DNA of 6,953 nucleotides from NCBI GenBank assembly GCA_035695265.1, contig DASSEM010000023.1, positions 1-6,953 of the forward strand. Reading direction: 5' to 3'. The notes beneath the pieces are model-generated. The model was not told where the DNA came from and made no database searches. It worked only from the letters and a program-made list of their open reading frames with translations. The number at the start of each line of letters is the position of its first letter. The first letter of the stretch is position 1. A program made the position numbers and the translations under genes. The stretch comes from RHKX01 sp035695265 (GTDB lineage: Bacteria; Actinomycetota; Thermoleophilia; Solirubrobacterales; 70-9). This document shows, piece after piece, positions 6,890 to 6,953 of this stretch.

Positions 6890-6898
6890 TGCCACAAT
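6890..6898 (+). promoter_or_regulatory. Extended -10 promoter for tRNA-Gln
   Basis: TG (6890-6891), one base, then CACAAT (6893-6898) forms an extended -10 motif one base off TATAAT at two positions. It would place transcription start near 6905, about 3 bases before the mature tRNA 5' end at 6908, a spacing common for tRNA genes. No good -35 is visible at the expected distance, where the stop codon of the upstream gene lies; an extended -10 can do without one. There is no terminator hairpin with a T-run between the regulator and the tRNA, so read-through is also possible. Confidence 0.45.
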
Positions 6899-6907
6899 CG
6901 AGCCAGT

Positions 6908-6953
6908 TGGGGAGTCGTCTAATTGGCAAGACTCAGGCCTTTGGAGCCTGCTA
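6908..6953 (+). tRNA. tRNA-Gln (anticodon UUG), 3' part beyond window
   Basis: The first 46 bases of a tRNA gene are visible. The acceptor 5' strand is TGGGGAG (6908-6914); the leading U is typical of bacterial tRNA-Gln. The D-stem pairs GTCT (6917-6920) with AGAC (6929-6932) around the loop AATTGGCA, which contains the invariant GG. The anticodon stem pairs CAGGC (6934-6938) with GCCTG (6946-6950) around the 7-base loop CTTTGGA, giving anticodon TTG (6941-6943) that reads CAA and probably CAG. The sequence stops in the variable region, so the T-arm and acceptor 3' strand cannot be checked. In several Actinomycetota a tRNA-Gln gene sits beside glmU-prs in this same chromosomal neighbourhood, so those genes may follow (inference). 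Confidence 0.93.

Noticed and set aside
5449..6897. 482-codon open frame on the - strand opposite the PucR-type regulator
   Set aside because: Its translation is Arg/Ala/Gly-rich with no recognisable motifs, and the opposing + strand frame has a clear helix-turn-helix domain. Long antisense frames are expected at this GC content.

Overview
The window is a compact stretch of a high-GC bacterial chromosome. Its codons nearly always end in G or C, several starts are GTG, and genes overlap by a few bases. All supported genes lie on the + strand. The order metG-tatD-rsmA-ispE is the well-known actinobacterial housekeeping cluster; in Mycobacterium tuberculosis it is metS-tatD-rpfB-ksgA-ispE. The host is therefore very probably an actinomycetote. 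A deep-branching lineage such as Thermoleophilia is plausible from the missing rpfB and the protein style, but this is inference. I see no phage, transposon, CRISPR or plasmid features.

Layout. Bases 2-5540 look like one transcription unit: metG (methionyl-tRNA synthetase, 5' end outside the window), tatD (metal-dependent hydrolase), rsmA (16S rRNA dimethyltransferase), ispE (isoprenoid precursor kinase), a DedA-PAP2 membrane fusion protein, and a small two-helix membrane protein. Successive junctions are overlaps of 4, 13 and 4 bases, a direct abutment, and an overlap of 11-20 bases, so translational coupling is likely throughout. A 55-base gap follows, with a possible promoter. Then comes a PucR/CdaR-type regulator (5596-6873), a 34-base gap with an extended -10 promoter, and the 5' part of a tRNA-Gln(UUG) cut by the window end at 6953. 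No stretch longer than 300 bases lacks a gene.

How the genes fit together. The first three serve translation and general nucleic-acid housekeeping: tRNA charging, a TatD nuclease or deacylase, and ribosome maturation. IspE supplies isoprenoid precursors by the MEP pathway, whose long-chain product undecaprenyl diphosphate carries cell-wall precursors. The next gene joins a DedA domain (the family that includes undecaprenyl-phosphate flippases) to a PAP2 phosphatase with a complete catalytic set (the family that includes undecaprenyl-diphosphate phosphatases). This makes a lipid-carrier recycling role attractive, and the adjacent 77-residue membrane protein is a candidate partner. That module is the most interesting part of an otherwise ordinary housekeeping region; I found no clear evidence of an entirely new system.
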